A stretch of DNA of 64,000 nt from Vibrio aquaticus (GTDB lineage: Bacteria > Pseudomonadota > Gammaproteobacteria > Enterobacterales > Vibrionaceae). The notes below the pieces were generated by a model that did no database searches, was not told where the DNA came from, and worked only from the letters and a program-made list of their open reading frames with translations. Of the stretch, positions 63,263 to 64,000 are shown piece after piece; the first letter of the stretch is position 1; the number at the start of each line of letters is the position of its first letter. The position numbers and the translations under genes are program-made. Location of the stretch: positions 124,001 through 188,000 of the forward strand of contig NZ_RXZH01000006.1 of NCBI RefSeq assembly GCF_003970385.1, given 5' to 3'.

Positions 63263-64000
63263 TTAGAAGTCGTAACGTAGACCTAGAGCTAGTTCGTCTT
63301 CAGCATCTGCTTTAGAGATGTATGACTTGCTGTCATCTAGCAGGTTGAAGTTGTAAGAAACGTAGCCGCGGAAGTTAGGCTTGAAGTAGTATGTTGCATC
63401 AACAGCGATGTTGTCTTTAGCATCTTCTTTAGTGCCTGAAGTCTTCTCTTCTAGGTAGTTGTATGTAGTTGTGAATACAGTCTGACCCATTGTGTAAGCA
63501 GCAGCGAATTCGTAACCAGTGTTATCTGTCTTAGTGCTGTTAACTTTGTCTTGACCGTCAACGAATGTACCAGCGAAGTATAGGTCGTTGATTGAGTAAG
63601 ATGCTGCAAGCATGTATTGGTCAGAAGACGCATTGTTACCAGTGTTTTGGTCTGCGTAACCAGCACCTAGTTTAACGCCTGTTTCACCTAGAGCGTAGAT
63701 AGCAGATAGAGAGTAACCGTCTGTCTTGTTATCAGAGTAGAAGTCACCGTTTGTGTCTGCGTTGCCGTTCTCATCTACATTGATACGGTCAGCAAAACGG
63801 TAGCTTGCTTTAACACCTAGGTCAGCAAATTGACCTTTGTAAGTAAGCATGTTGTCTGTACGGTCTGCAACTGCAATTTTGTACGCAGCAGAGTTACCGT
63901 GGTAAGCCATGATATCGGTAAAGTCAGTGATAACGCCTAAAGCACCTTCGTTTTTACCGTAAGTCACTTCACCGAAGTCACCGCCGATACCAGCGTAGGC
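63263..64000 (-). CDS. ompU: OmpU-type outer-membrane porin, C-terminal part (partial)
   Basis: The frame is open to the right edge, so the N-terminus and signal peptide are missing; about 245 C-terminal residues are here. It has alternating short beta strands rich in Tyr/Gly/Asn (FGEVTYGKNEG, YDAD-like YSDNKTDGYSL) and ends in LGLRYDF, the terminal aromatic of outer-membrane barrels. It belongs to the trimeric 16-strand general porins. The dacB neighbour on the same strand and tyrS nearby support OmpU. In V. cholerae this gene is activated by ToxR; the promoter is outside the window. Confidence 0.88.
   Translation of the reverse strand, partial: AYAGIGGDFGEVTYGKNEGALGVITDFTDIMAYHGNSAAYKIAVADRTDNMLTYKGQFADLGVKASYRFADRINVDENGNADTNGDFYSDNKTDGYSLSAIYALGETGVKLGAGYADQNTGNNASSDQYMLAASYSINDLYFAGTFVDGQDKVNSTKTDNTGYEFAAAYTMGQTVFTTTYNYLEEKTSGTKEDAKDNIAVDATYYFKPNFRGYVSYNFNLLDDSKSYISKADAEDELALGLRYDF

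Overview
This window is ordinary chromosomal DNA of a Vibrio (Gammaproteobacteria), almost certainly from the large chromosome. The basis is a LuxR/HapR/SmcR-type quorum-sensing regulator next to hpt, a complete chitin-oligosaccharide operon headed by the sensor ChiS, and an OmpU-type porin beside dacB and tyrS. From memory, the gene order matches the Vibrio cholerae stretch from hapR to ompU closely. I see no prophage, transposase, CRISPR array, rRNA or tRNA gene. The species cannot be fixed from what I can see.

Layout. 1-2.6 kb: the end of lpdA, luxR (minus), hpt and carbonic anhydrase can. 3-7.6 kb: a SulP anion (probably bicarbonate) transporter, a YadGH-type ABC exporter and an LpxL-type acyltransferase. 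7.7-13.6 kb, minus strand: dksA, gluQ, pcnB, folK, panB, panC and sfsA. 13.6-23.7 kb, plus strand: hrpB overlapping mrcB (PBP1B), a patatin phospholipase fused to an outer-membrane barrel, and acnB. 24-30.2 kb: yacL, the nitrogen-control pair glnK-amtB, and a ferric-iron ABC transporter fbpABC. 30.3-48.8 kb, minus strand: chiS, then the chitin operon. Its order is solute-binding protein, two permeases, two ATPases, GH9 glucosaminidase, glucosamine kinase, GH20 hexosaminidase, chitobiose phosphorylase and a phosphohexomutase. 49-59 kb: rsmC, an AI-2E-family membrane protein, a previously overlooked 39-residue ORF, hemL, erpA, an RND efflux pair and an M23 endopeptidase. 59-64 kb: tyrS, a short MgtE-type transporter, dacB and a partial ompU.

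How it works together. The chitin block is a full route. ChiS switches on the operon, the ABC transporter imports chitin oligosaccharides, GH20 and GH9 enzymes trim them, ChbP phosphorolyses chitobiose to GlcNAc-1-P plus GlcNAc, and the mutase and kinase feed amino-sugar phosphates to central metabolism. Stable intercistronic hairpins probably set different amounts of each product.

Most interesting signals. (1) The short MgtE lacks its CBS sensor. Upstream of it is a ~300-nt leader with a 14-codon ORF carrying Asp and Pro-Pro and its own strong ribosome site, and the ORF's last codons could pair with downstream mRNA. This looks like an undescribed leader-peptide attenuator. (2) A palindrome after yacL is both an intrinsic terminator and a match to the NtrC enhancer consensus. 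A second NtrC-like site lies 51 bp (about five helical turns) away, upstream of a sigma-54 promoter for glnK-amtB. (3) A 71-nt hairpin and three iterated CGTTAA...TTTTCG-type motifs lie in the leader/promoter region of the chitin operon. (4) A 39-codon Cys-rich single-TM protein sits between the AI-2E-family gene and hemL.
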